From assembly GCA_039105265.1 (NCBI GenBank), contig JAPFFF010000044.1:372001-436000 (forward strand): DNA of 64,000 nucleotides, given 5' to 3'. Numbering within the stretch: position 1 is the first letter of the stretch; each line of letters opens with the position of its first letter. Origin of the DNA: Tritrichomonas musculus. Lineage: Eukaryota > Parabasalia > Tritrichomonadida > Tritrichomonadidae. The notes below the pieces were generated by a model, which was not told where the DNA came from, made no database searches, and saw only the letters and a list, made by a program, of their open reading frames with translations. Made by a program: the position numbers and the translations under genes. Shown piece after piece: positions 57,601-64,000 of the stretch.

Positions 57601-58258
57601 GGCTTCTGCATTCTCACATGTATGGAGGTTGTTTTGGAATAGCGATGCTTATTCTGATCCCGTTATTCAGACTCTCAAGAGAGCTACCAATTATCTTACT
57701 GTTGCTAATACCATATTCATATACTATTTCGACCAACCAATGAAGTATTCTGTTGAACAATCACAAGAATTTGGTGGAAAATTCCTTACATATGCACAAT
57801 GGGCTACATGGCGTCGTGTAAATAAGGATAAATATAATGCAAGTTTGGGTCCTGCTGTTGTAAAGTTTGTAAAAGAAACTATAGGCACAGCTGTTAATCT
57901 AGAAACTGGAGACTTGATTGAAGAAGACGGTGGTAAATGGCATCCAAAACTCCAACAATTAATCGGTTTTATAGAAACAATTATATTTGACTGGGGCTTT
58001 GGTATGGCATTACAAGATGGAATGAAAAGGACTCGTAATCAACCAGCACCATTTGAAGATCTTGCTAATGATATGTATGCTGGTCAATTACAGGATATCA
58101 AGAAGGATTGGTCCCAAATGGTTTCAGTCCATATTCAAAATATCATATATCAACCAAAGAGTGGATATATGAAGTATAAGGCGGAAGCAGAAGTAGCCAA
58201 AAATAAACGTCGTGATGAAGCCAAAGTTTTGGTTAATGCGAAAAATAACTATTATTAG
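54623..58258 (+). CDS. Modular repeat protein with conserved C-terminal domain (element C)
   Basis: 1211 residues, frame intact. Four clear helical modules (starting near residues 12, 113, 233 and 408; signature LRxLYxxCGVPxEIIxNMIHVINNPDLYxDEI...YLKP) are separated by Pro-rich linkers carrying GDPSEVPI repeats; a fifth, diverged module follows (RILPDNIIEVLPKYYHIADNPE). Then a NNNIFSSPKETM island shared with A's gene, an acidic patch and the conserved C-terminal domain (LDIIINGNYRVKYIPNAASRDTA, ITDLNGDQVDDIVLVDKRG, KPRISKRLTPNGYWASAF). Residues 379-388 (RNFVPEAFHA) are encoded by a dispersed double-hairpin repeat. Head-to-head with the fibre gene, 18 bp apart. Function unknown, probably part of the virion. 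Confidence 0.82.
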   Translation: MLTRIDNEVKSARDRNILKFLYTECKVTDDIINAMIGVTNDRNLYGAKVFDNLMWMRRKWPNPGSDPIEADQVERTKGDLKYRLQQFQYELNNYLKDSEDPGKYEYYQNKVQNNKLRGTLRLLYVICGVPKEIIDNMIHVINNPDLYNDEIRQTLKNIDDMCNGFNRSNAGVKQTLKQRLKDNAATYFRDPNKYLKPQPKPPGDPSEVPIVVIPEAPPGNPIEDSGEEEAYSEVKYSVYRKLLKRLSREYGVPNAWINNMIQVINNPELYVDEMNVIDEMRRSCAQVNLEDPRSVASLKNLLYQKAAMNFRDPNKYLKPQPKPPMVIPEAPPGDPSEVPIMVPSPKPPGDPSEVPIMVPSQKPKAEPSEDSDEEDDARRNFVPEAFHAKALSPSGDEEEEAYSEVPSKYRGLLMYLYTVCGISDEIINNMIHVINNPELYEDEIVNEIVEMRRNWVSTDSNDRSQAANLKKRLTLSATTYFKYPKQYLKPSGDPSEVPIVVIPESPPGDPSEVPIEAPPGDPSEVPIVVIPESPPGDPSEVPIVVIPESPPNRQPVNPEFEEEEEEREFQATSPVIEFPRADRIDHDMNILHTKRILPDNIIEVLPKYYHIADNPECAPRELHPFEIQEVRDMVDDIIHNLDSIAEDRSLTIESPKAEAEVSNIRRYINKIRVYEGIESDFEKDVNRENTNNNIFSSPKETMQNPVPNPNDNDAQPVEVDDDDYHFDVDLSDVQADKKFKYARTPARQKSGKSRTHNYDELHIAPESVLKPAKISNSEELAIYNPNVRIQGSSRGPRGDLNYGVITDRISDRYGSLSLTGNSAERKQNFLDIIINGNYRVKYIPNAASRDTAEEYCKNHLDKDGTPKYRLLGTNARDPLNNKITDLNGDQVDDIVLVDKRGVPAIVNGYKLVLASPYKKVWKTTHATREDRLAEPFNEWLAKQFSKSINSVNWREGKYVLSETEDMQRLTSVYGKKGLPKPRISKRLTPNGYWASAFSHVWRLFWNSDAYSDPVIQTLKRATNYLTVANTIFIYYFDQPMKYSVEQSQEFGGKFLTYAQWATWRRVNKDKYNASLGPAVVKFVKETIGTAVNLETGDLIEEDGGKWHPKLQQLIGFIETIIFDWGFGMALQDGMKRTRNQPAPFEDLANDMYAGQLQDIKKDWSQMVSVHIQNIIYQPKSGYMKYKAEAEVAKNKRRDEAKVLVNAKNNYY
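55229..55252. repeat. 24-bp dispersed coding repeat (GDPSEVPI family), example in C's modular gene
   Basis: GGAGATCCAAGTGAAGTCCC then TATC. At least six further copies lie at about 55618-55641, 55666-55689, 56096-56119, 56142-56165, 56178-56201 and 56226-56249, all read as GDPSEVPI. The same string occurs in the unrelated surface gene of C (59067-59090, 59214-59235). Confidence 0.8.
55758..55786. repeat. Double-hairpin repeat inside C's modular gene
   Basis: GGAACTTCGTTCC + TGA + GGCATTTCATGCC, read in frame as RNFVPEAFHA. It matches the two copies in C's terminal repeat almost base for base, also in flanking CAAAGCT versus CGAAGCT. Confidence 0.85.
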
Positions 58259-58262
58259 ACAA

Positions 58263-59815
58263 TTACTCCTTATGATATTTTCTTTGATAAAACCTATTGT
58301 TAGCCATTATTTTTGCCGTTTCATCCTGTTGTTGGTCAGTCGATTTAATGACTTCCATTGGCTCGTATATGAATGTGGGATCATCAATATTCCCACTGGT
58401 TTTTGGAGTACCTTCTATATAAAATGATTTACCAAAGCTTACCAGTCTATCGCGATTACCATCTGTGGATTCACGTGATGGTGATTTAGGATGACTGTTT
58501 GTGGCTCGCTTAGCGTGTTGCTTGAGAGCTGGCAATGATTTTGTATAGACATTGTACTCTTGTACGGAACCATTCTTCTTAACCATTCGAATTGGTACGG
58601 TTTGTGGTATAGTAGGTTCCAGAACTGGGTTTCCAGGTGCTGGTTTGCCAGGTTGAGCATATGTGTTTGGATCAAATATTTTTTCATTGAAATTCTGCTT
58701 ATTATTACTTCGGGGTCGAGCTTCGGGTATCACTGATTCTGTAAACTCAATACCATCACTGCTCTCAGCATCACTAATCTCATCACTGCTCTCATCATCA
58801 CTAGAGATTGATACAATCGTATTGGTGGAGTCACGCTTGGGGGAGGCATTACGGGAGGTATGCCTGGATGGTGTTTTAGAACTGTCGCGCTTAGGGGATT
58901 TACGACCCAATGATGGTGTTGTGATTGTAGACATATCAAACCTAATCGGTGGTGATTTATATGTTGATGCATCAACTCGCATTGGAGGTGGGGGTACAAA
59001 TTGGGGTGCATTTGGAGGAGGAGGAGGAGGTGGTATTGAACGTGGGATTACCCCTGTTGGTTGCATGATAGGGACTTCGCTTGGATCTCCTGGGGGTGCA
59101 TATGGAGGAACATATGGAGGAACTGGAGGTGGCTTCACAAATGGAGGTTGCATTGGACGTGGGATTACCCCTGTTGGTTGCATTGGACGTGGAGGTTGCA
59201 TTGGGGGTGCTGCGATAGGGACTTCGCTTGGATCTGCATTGGACGTGGGATTACCCCTGTTGGTTGCATTGGACGTGGGATTACCCCTGTTGGTTGCATT
59301 GGTTGAGGTGCAAAGTATTGATGGTATTTGTCATTTTGGCGTTTGGGGTCTGGAGTTGGAGGTAGATGTTTGATCACAATATCAGGAATATATTCCTTGT
59401 GATGGAGTATTGGTATATTAAATCTCTCATTATCATAAACACCTGAACGTACGATAACATTTTTACGGACTATACTGTCGAATTCATCATATGGGGCAGC
59501 AATAAATACATTATTTGGCAGCTGCATAAAATTATTGTTTTCTCGAAGAAAATACACAAACCGAATACCATTTGATGTTTCAGCTTCATCCCAAATAATA
59601 CTGGGTTCTCTCTCATAATTCCTTAGGAAGAATAGGAAGCCATGTAATTTGGGTTCAAGTGAACCTCCACGCATAGAGCTTACGATTTTGGGTAGACCTA
59701 TATCTTTAACGAATATATACTTATTGTCATTTGTATGACTAGCATATACCCCATTTATATATTTATTTTCAATGCTTTTATATTGACCTGGATATAGGTA
59801 TATTTTTCCATTCAT
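58263..59815 (-). pseudogene. Surface-type protein of element C, frameshifted near 59235
   Basis: The N-terminal frame (59165-59815) starts MNGKIYLYPGQYKSIENKYI, beta-rich, about 175 residues, then PMQPTGVIPRPMQPTGVIPR repeats. The remainder is in another frame (58263 to about 59235) and continues the same repeat pattern (PPRPMQPTGVIPRPMQPPFV), a Ser/Arg/Asp-rich disordered part and a final PMEVIKSTDQQQDETAK. The change of frame coincides with a 24-bp-type repeat (59214-59235; DPSEVPI in the downstream frame) that lacks its first bases, so imperfect insertion or loss at this repeat probably caused the lesion. The upstream region and start codon context equal those of A, but the protein is unrelated to A's. 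Role unknown, presumably surface-exposed. Confidence 0.75.
59067..59090. repeat. 24-bp dispersed coding repeat in C's surface gene
   Basis: Full copy on the minus strand, read as GDPSEVPI between YAPP and MQPTGVIP. The second, shortened copy is at 59214-59235. Confidence 0.8.
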
Positions 59816-59853
59816 TTACCCAAAAATAAACTCCTATATGGGCCATACGGTGG

Positions 59854-60186
59854 TCAATAGATTAGCAAACACGATAGCACGAATGCATCGGGTTTTATCT
59901 CATTACCATACAGGTCTGTGAACCATATTTTGAAATCCCGCTTGGTCCTATTGAGCATCTCATATTTGCGATACTTGGTTTGCCGTCTGTTGGCTAGCAT
60001 TATGAAGTGGTCACAGTATGGGTCGAATTCAACAATATCCGAGTGTACCATCAAATCACCGATGATGGTCTTATTCAGGATAGCTCCCACATACTGCACT
60101 ACGATGTACTTCTTATTGCGACTATATATGAAGTCCTCAGGTAGCTTAAACTCGGTGGTCTGTGTATGGAAATAGCGCTTTGGCAT
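59854..60186 (-). CDS. p110 (element C)
   Basis: 110 residues, same protein as in A (15573-15905). Starts 3 bases after the integrase stop (TAATAAATG). At DNA level only a few substitutions separate the two copies. The identity shows that A and C are recent relatives, in contrast to the unrelated gene that follows p110 in each. Confidence 0.78.
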   Translation of the reverse strand: MPKRYFHTQTTEFKLPEDFIYSRNKKYIVVQYVGAILNKTIIGDLMVHSDIVEFDPYCDHFIMLANRRQTKYRKYEMLNRTKRDFKIWFTDLYGNEIKPDAFVLSCLLIY

Positions 60187-60189
60187 TTA

Positions 60190-61416
60190 TTAGATAGCAA
60201 AGTACTGCTTATAGGCTTTACCTAGTGATGCATAATTGGGTGCCACGAATCGGGTATACATAATGGGGACAGTTACGGTAGCTCGCTCATCATCAGACTT
60301 AGGCGTTCGACCAGTTGTGGTTTTGGTATACGGTACATAGAACGCAGTTCCTGCTTGATTATCATCATTCAACTGGAATCTACGATATGGCTTCAGCAGT
60401 TTACATTCGACGTTCCCATTATGGTATCTAATGAATTCGGCAATCTCATTGAATATGCGCCTATGCTTCTCATGCTTCTTCTCAGTTTTGGATGTATCGT
60501 AATGGACCAATATGATATTCCCCTTGCGATAGCTCAGTAGTCCACCCATTTGCATATTATTTTTGACTCGACGTAGCCGCCGTTGGCAATCCCTGATGTA
60601 TCTCCATTCCAAATCTGGGTTGTGCTGCATTTGATTGGGTGTGTAGTATATCCACTTGGGTTCCCTTGCTAGATACGGGTCATATTGGATTCCATCACCT
60701 GGATAATTGGGATTGGGCATTCGTAGAGACCGATGTGGTGTGTTGTTATAGAAGTGTACCATCTGTTGCATCAGGTATGGGTCTCCAATCCGACGATTAT
60801 CTAAACCGAATGCATTACGGAGTGTCCTGATGGTTGCATCAACGATTTTGTGAGCGTTGTTGTGTTTGGATTTATCGACAATCACTGCATTGCGGTCAAT
60901 CAACACATTTTTGGTACCTCTATATTTATTTCTGGATGGATTGTAGCGGCCAAGTATATCAAGCACTTTGAGTAGGTTATTCTCACCATCGCATTTGATG
61001 GTATTGAATTTGAAGTCATCATATTTCTCAAGAATGATTTTGGTGTATGCAGTCTTGATGGTATCAGCTAGTCTGTTCTTAAGCGGTTCCACAATTAGAT
61101 ACCGTGTGTTGACATTCACCATGATGAGGTAAATGGTTTCATGGACTACCACGGATTCGGTTCCATTAGCCCTTGTGGTGTAATTCGCAAACATCAAATC
61201 GACTTCCCAGCATCCGGGTTCCAATGAGAAATCCGGTTTTGAATAGGGACTGCATGATTTCAATTTGAAGTCCTTCACGAATGGCTCATGATGAGTTTCT
61301 GGGTTGATGATGAACTGCGATGGGTCCAATTTCGATATCTTGGATTTGAATGGGTACTTGAGCAGCGAATTGTACTTATTGTCGAATATCTTGAACGATT
61401 TCCTGTTGTCAGTCAT
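60190..61416 (-). CDS. Retroviral-type integrase (element C)
   Basis: 408 residues, differing from A's enzyme at only about eight positions (for example SRNKYR for SRSKYR, GIQYDPYLAREPK for GTQYDPYLARVPK). Catalytic segments EVDLMFANY, IKCDGENN and HKIVDATIRTLR; the third acidic residue again is Asp. C-terminal SH3-like part present. Upstream, ACTGCACATTAA precedes the ATG but the ATTTTT part of the motif seen in A is missing, so promoter strength may differ. Confidence 0.88.
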   Translation of the reverse strand: MTDNRKSFKIFDNKYNSLLKYPFKSKISKLDPSQFIINPETHHEPFVKDFKLKSCSPYSKPDFSLEPGCWEVDLMFANYTTRANGTESVVVHETIYLIMVNVNTRYLIVEPLKNRLADTIKTAYTKIILEKYDDFKFNTIKCDGENNLLKVLDILGRYNPSRNKYRGTKNVLIDRNAVIVDKSKHNNAHKIVDATIRTLRNAFGLDNRRIGDPYLMQQMVHFYNNTPHRSLRMPNPNYPGDGIQYDPYLAREPKWIYYTPNQMQHNPDLEWRYIRDCQRRLRRVKNNMQMGGLLSYRKGNIILVHYDTSKTEKKHEKHRRIFNEIAEFIRYHNGNVECKLLKPYRRFQLNDDNQAGTAFYVPYTKTTTGRTPKSDDERATVTVPIMYTRFVAPNYASLGKAYKQYFAI

Positions 61417-61430
61417 TTAATGTGCAGTGG

Positions 61431-61520
61431 TCTCAATCGGGACAGCAAAATGTGTTCCAGGAAATTAGTGGTTATCTCCATGAAATCTGGGTCTGGTAGA
61501 ATTCTACCAGACCCCATATT
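61431..61520. repeat. Palindromic repeat unit downstream of p77 (element C)
   Basis: Same place as 14217-14314 of A but with other hairpins. 61489-61514 is a perfect 26-base palindrome made of GGGTCTGGTAGAA and its complement; the second position holds GGGACAGCAAAATGTGTTCC. The joining sequence GGTTATCTCCATGAAATCTG is the reverse complement of that in A. Confidence 0.8.
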
Positions 61521-61753
61521 TAGCGGTTATCGCTTGATAATTCAGCGAGCTCATTCTCGAGTTTGGCGACCTTCTCCTTCAGACTATTGATATCCTCAAT
61601 CAGTGATTCACGAACGGCTAGTCCATTGCTACCCAGCATACCCCCTTTGATGTTATTGAGGTGGCCCTTATACATATAGCACTTCTCCTTGAGATCATGT
61701 TTGATGCGCTTAAGCTCTGGAATCTCCTTCTTGTATTCACCCAATTCAGTCAT
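61520..61753 (-). CDS. p77 coiled-coil protein (element C)
   Basis: 77 residues with the same protein sequence as A's copy as far as I can compare (MTELGEYKKEIPELKRIKHD ... ENELAELSSDNR). Upstream of the integrase on the same strand, head-to-head with p75 (34 bp). Confidence 0.7.
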   Translation of the reverse strand: MTELGEYKKEIPELKRIKHDLKEKCYMYKGHLNNIKGGMLGSNGLAVRESLIEDINSLKEKVAKLENELAELSSDNR

Positions 61754-61787
61754 TTAGATATGAAAAAAAGTGTTTTTTCAAGATTAA

Positions 61788-62015
61788 ATGTCATATGAGG
61801 AACGCCGTGTATTAAGAGATTCAAATGGGCTCACGTATTTCAATCACCTGGAACGCCACATGCGAAATAGGCGAACTATGAGTTGTACCAAACCCACAGT
61901 CCCAAAATATGAAGATAAGGGGTGTGTTGTGCATGACCCAATCATCAAGTCAACATCATCAACTCTACACCACTCACTCAATCACCAGGTAATCCCAAAT
62001 AATTCCAAGATCTAA
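61788..62015 (+). CDS. p75 small basic protein (element C)
   Basis: 75 residues, differing from A's copy at two positions (MSYEER for MSFEER, MRNRRT for MRSRRT). Overlaps the coiled-coil gene tail-to-tail by 4 bases. Confidence 0.65.
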   Translation: MSYEERRVLRDSNGLTYFNHLERHMRNRRTMSCTKPTVPKYEDKGCVVHDPIIKSTSSTLHHSLNHQVIPNNSKI

Positions 62016-62473
62016 TGCCTCAGGAGACTGTTCACTGCATCAGTACACTCATTCACAGTACTGGTGAGCTGATTTATTTTTGTGGTGATCACGCCAATGG
62101 TGTTCTCCAGAGTGGTAATCCGTTTGGTGTATTCATCTACTGTTGACTGCAATGCATTGATGTCAGCTCGAATGCTTGCGAATTGGATCTCCACCAGGTT
62201 GTCATTATCGGCTGGCTTGGTGATCTTCTTGAGAAACACATTACTAGAGCCATCCTTGCCAGTGCGTTTGGTAATCCTGTACTCGCATTCGGGGGTGATT
62301 ATTTTGTAGGTTTTATTGAGGTAATTGGTGGTCTTCTCATTGAACATATCCTTGTACTTCTGGTAGAACAGGTCGAACTCCTCTACTGAGTTGAACGTGC
62401 GTTGCTCCATCTTGTTATCATTAATAACCCTAATATCGCAATGCGCTATATATTTCATATTATCGCAATTCAT
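62012..62473 (-). CDS. Coiled-coil protein, 153 aa (element C)
   Basis: Homologue of A's 144-aa protein, with a 9-residue insertion near the start (MNCD-NMKYIAHCD-IRVINDNK). The inserted DNA partly repeats the neighbouring codons (ATTGCGATAT / ATTGCGATAA), so it looks like a local duplication. The rest is nearly the same, including the C-terminal heptads. I use the ATG at 62473, preceded by TATTTTTGTCCGTTTTGAA. Confidence 0.7.
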   Translation of the reverse strand: MNCDNMKYIAHCDIRVINDNKMEQRTFNSVEEFDLFYQKYKDMFNEKTTNYLNKTYKIITPECEYRITKRTGKDGSSNVFLKKITKPADNDNLVEIQFASIRADINALQSTVDEYTKRITTLENTIGVITTKINQLTSTVNECTDAVNSLLRH

Positions 62474-62523
62474 TTCAAAACGGACAAAAATATATTCATA
62501 TGTATGTGGATATTCTATGATGA

Positions 62524-62775
62524 TCAAACCTTGTCCAGTATGGATTTGCCTATATCATTAGCTTTGCTTACGTAATTGAGTCCAGTGCTGATGGTGTCTA
62601 CAACTGGTCCAACACCTGGTATGAAGTCGGCGATTGGCTTGATCCTATTGATGATCCCCTTTCCAATATCAACTGCCCTTGGGAGGTTGCGGATGACAGT
62701 TTGAGCTGCATTCTTGAGCTTACTGCCGACGTTCTTGAAAGCGTTCTTAATCTTCTTGAAGATGCCAATACCCAT
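62524..62775 (-). CDS. Cationic amphipathic 83-aa protein, pVI-like candidate (element C)
   Basis: Same as A's protein except RNLPRAVD for RNIPRAVD. Head-to-head with MCP with 47 bp between starts, as in A. Confidence 0.7.
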   Translation of the reverse strand: MGIGIFKKIKNAFKNVGSKLKNAAQTVIRNLPRAVDIGKGIINRIKPIADFIPGVGPVVDTISTGLNYVSKANDIGKSILDKV

Positions 62776-62822
62776 TTGGTATATACAAAAATGTGATTTC
62801 AAGCTTTTTTCCAAGATACAAA

Positions 62823-64000
62823 ATGAGATACAGGAACGAAAGAGCTCACAATTTGAAATACGAGGTTGGGAATGTCAATGACACATTCCAGAAGATGCGA
62901 AATATCATCAATGTGAATGATGGTACCAGAAGCTTCTCATTTAGAACTGTCGATTGCCATGACCAGCCAGCCCCATTTCACCAAGGCCAGTACTCACAGA
63001 TTTCATTAACACATCCCGACCACTTCATTAGCGATATCGACAAAGGCTTCCTCACATTCCACATCAAACTCGATTTGCAATTGAACACCGATTTGGCCAA
63101 ATTGCAAGAGATCAATGATCCAAATAACTTCTATAAACTGTTTGTCGGATTTAAGTCCTCGAACCAATTATTCGACAGGCTCGAGATTCTCCATAACAAT
63201 GTCAATGTCGGATATCAGCAAAATGAATGCATTCGCGAGGGCTTCCTATACTCGGTTTTGAAGCCAGAGACTGAGAAGATGCGTCGCAGATTCGTTCACA
63301 GCTTATGGGAGAACATCAGCAATTACAGTCAAACTCATGCTGGTTCATACGTTAATCTCAATAGCTTCAAGGATGGTGGTAAGACCACAACTGAATTCGA
63401 CTTGAATGTACCATTTGATGACTTGCTTGCATTACAGGCATTTGACTTATTCCCCAACGGAATCATTGGTGATTTATCCATTAGATTCCAAGTCAGTCCA
63501 GCTGGTCTTGTTTGGGCTGCCATTGACCCATACACGGTTGCTGAAGCTAAGGCATTCCTAGAAGATAATGATACCGTATCCCCAGAGGAACTCGATAAAC
63601 TCAAACAAATCAAAGCACATGGACATCTCAAACACCAATTCACTCAAATCGGTAATGAGGCTATCATCCCAGGACCTGGTGATAATCCAAATCCACCATC
63701 TCCCGAACCAACACCAACTAAATATCAATTGAAGTATGAAGTTAGAGAACAATACGTATCTGCATCTGGAGGTGATTTCGATGATCTGATTGAAAATTGT
63801 TCATTAATCTTTGCATTTACAGATGAAGAGTTTACTGAACTTGGAATTGAAAAGACTGATGATAATAAAGCAATTTGCCAAGCTCATTATACCAAAGAAC
63901 ATGTTAAATTACCTCAACCATCACATGCAGGTCATGTCTACGTCAATTTCGTATCTAAAACCGAAGCTAATAAATTGATGAGTGCCCATTACTCATCACA
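62823..64000 (+). CDS. Major capsid protein, partial at the right edge (element C)
   Basis: The first ~390 residues are visible. Up to about residue 283 the protein is practically that of A (MRYRNERAHNLKYEVGN ... LKHQFTQIGNEAIIPGPG). Then comes a short linker (NPNPPSPEPTPT) and a variable domain (KYQLKYEVREQYVSASGG ... EEFTELGIEKTDDNKAICQAHY ... VSKTEANKLMSAHYSS) of the type found in element B, not A. The DNA in the variable part is also more A+T-rich than the first part. The gene is thus a mosaic. The frame is open to the window end. Confidence 0.85.
   Translation, partial: MRYRNERAHNLKYEVGNVNDTFQKMRNIINVNDGTRSFSFRTVDCHDQPAPFHQGQYSQISLTHPDHFISDIDKGFLTFHIKLDLQLNTDLAKLQEINDPNNFYKLFVGFKSSNQLFDRLEILHNNVNVGYQQNECIREGFLYSVLKPETEKMRRRFVHSLWENISNYSQTHAGSYVNLNSFKDGGKTTTEFDLNVPFDDLLALQAFDLFPNGIIGDLSIRFQVSPAGLVWAAIDPYTVAEAKAFLEDNDTVSPEELDKLKQIKAHGHLKHQFTQIGNEAIIPGPGDNPNPPSPEPTPTKYQLKYEVREQYVSASGGDFDDLIENCSLIFAFTDEEFTELGIEKTDDNKAICQAHYTKEHVKLPQPSHAGHVYVNFVSKTEANKLMSAHYSS

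Larger units (their letters stand above)
43673..64000. mobile_element. Element C: sister of element A, polymerase end first, right end outside the window
   Basis: Starts AGTAGTGATGAG with a terminal region related to that of A. Order: p100, KilA-N, p192, polymerase, fibre, modular protein, surface protein, p110, integrase, p77, p75, coiled coil, 83-aa protein, MCP. The integrase and p110 genes are nearly identical to A's, while the surface gene and the MCP insert differ. The missing p206, TM, ATPase and p150 genes are expected beyond 64000. Confidence 0.8.

Noticed and set aside
58663-59373. 236-codon Gly-rich plus-strand frame
   Set aside because: Antisense of the Pro/Met-rich repeats in C's surface gene.
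1-64000. Bacterial or free viral genome as source
   Set aside because: Nested insertions with target duplications, no ribosome-binding sites and Maverick gene sets indicate a eukaryotic chromosome; a free virus would not show nested copies.

Overview
The window is a nest of Maverick/Polinton-type DNA transposons (virus-like, self-synthesizing elements). I see no ordinary host gene. Gene content is protein-primed family B DNA polymerase, retroviral-type integrase, A32-like packaging ATPase, double-jelly-roll-type capsid protein and long fibre-like proteins. Genes are intronless, tightly packed and often divergent with start codons under 20 bp apart. Together with the size of the elements this points to a parabasalid protist genome, most likely Trichomonas vaginalis. 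That is an inference from gene families; no database was searched.

Layout. At least four elements are stacked. Element D (1-8126, left part only) has a family B polymerase with an in-frame stop, a GIY-YIG-like gene, a 1 kb repeat-rich spacer, an unknown gene and a fibre-like gene. Element A begins at 8127 inside D's fibre-like gene and reads: broken p150-type gene, ATPase, 49-aa membrane protein, p206, major capsid protein (MCP), amphipathic 83-aa protein, coiled-coil proteins, integrase, p110, and a surface-type gene. Element B (16878-38327, 21.4 kb, much more A+T-rich) is complete. It sits in A's surface-type gene with 225-bp terminal inverted repeats (TIRs) that start AG and end CT, and a perfect 6-bp target duplication TACGTG. 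A resumes at 38334 with the rest of the split gene, a large modular repeat protein and the first 77 codons of its fibre gene. There, at 43673, element C begins. C is a sister of A in inverse gene order (KilA-N, polymerase, fibre, modular protein, surface protein, p110, integrase, small structural proteins, MCP) and runs off the right edge.

How the genes fit together. Polymerase and integrase replicate and insert the element; ATPase, MCP, the 83-aa amphipathic protein and probably p110, p206, the coiled-coil proteins and the fibre-like proteins look like a virion module. The modular protein and fibre gene are a fixed head-to-head pair in A, B and C. I found no adenovirus-type cysteine protease in the window.

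Most interesting signals: (1) the three-level nesting with exact junctions; (2) several families of short palindromic or GC-rich repeats that sit between genes and also in frame inside genes, like Rickettsia palindromic elements; (3) cassette exchange of capsid-surface regions between nearly identical elements A and C; (4) an HNH nuclease domain built into the polymerase; (5) an undescribed modular helical-repeat protein with a conserved C-terminal domain; (6) a shared TATTTTTGCA-like motif just upstream of start codons in elements of very different base composition. Several genes carry single nonsense or frameshift lesions (D polymerase, D fibre, A p150, A modular protein, B surface protein, C fibre, C surface protein), so the elements are decaying to different degrees.
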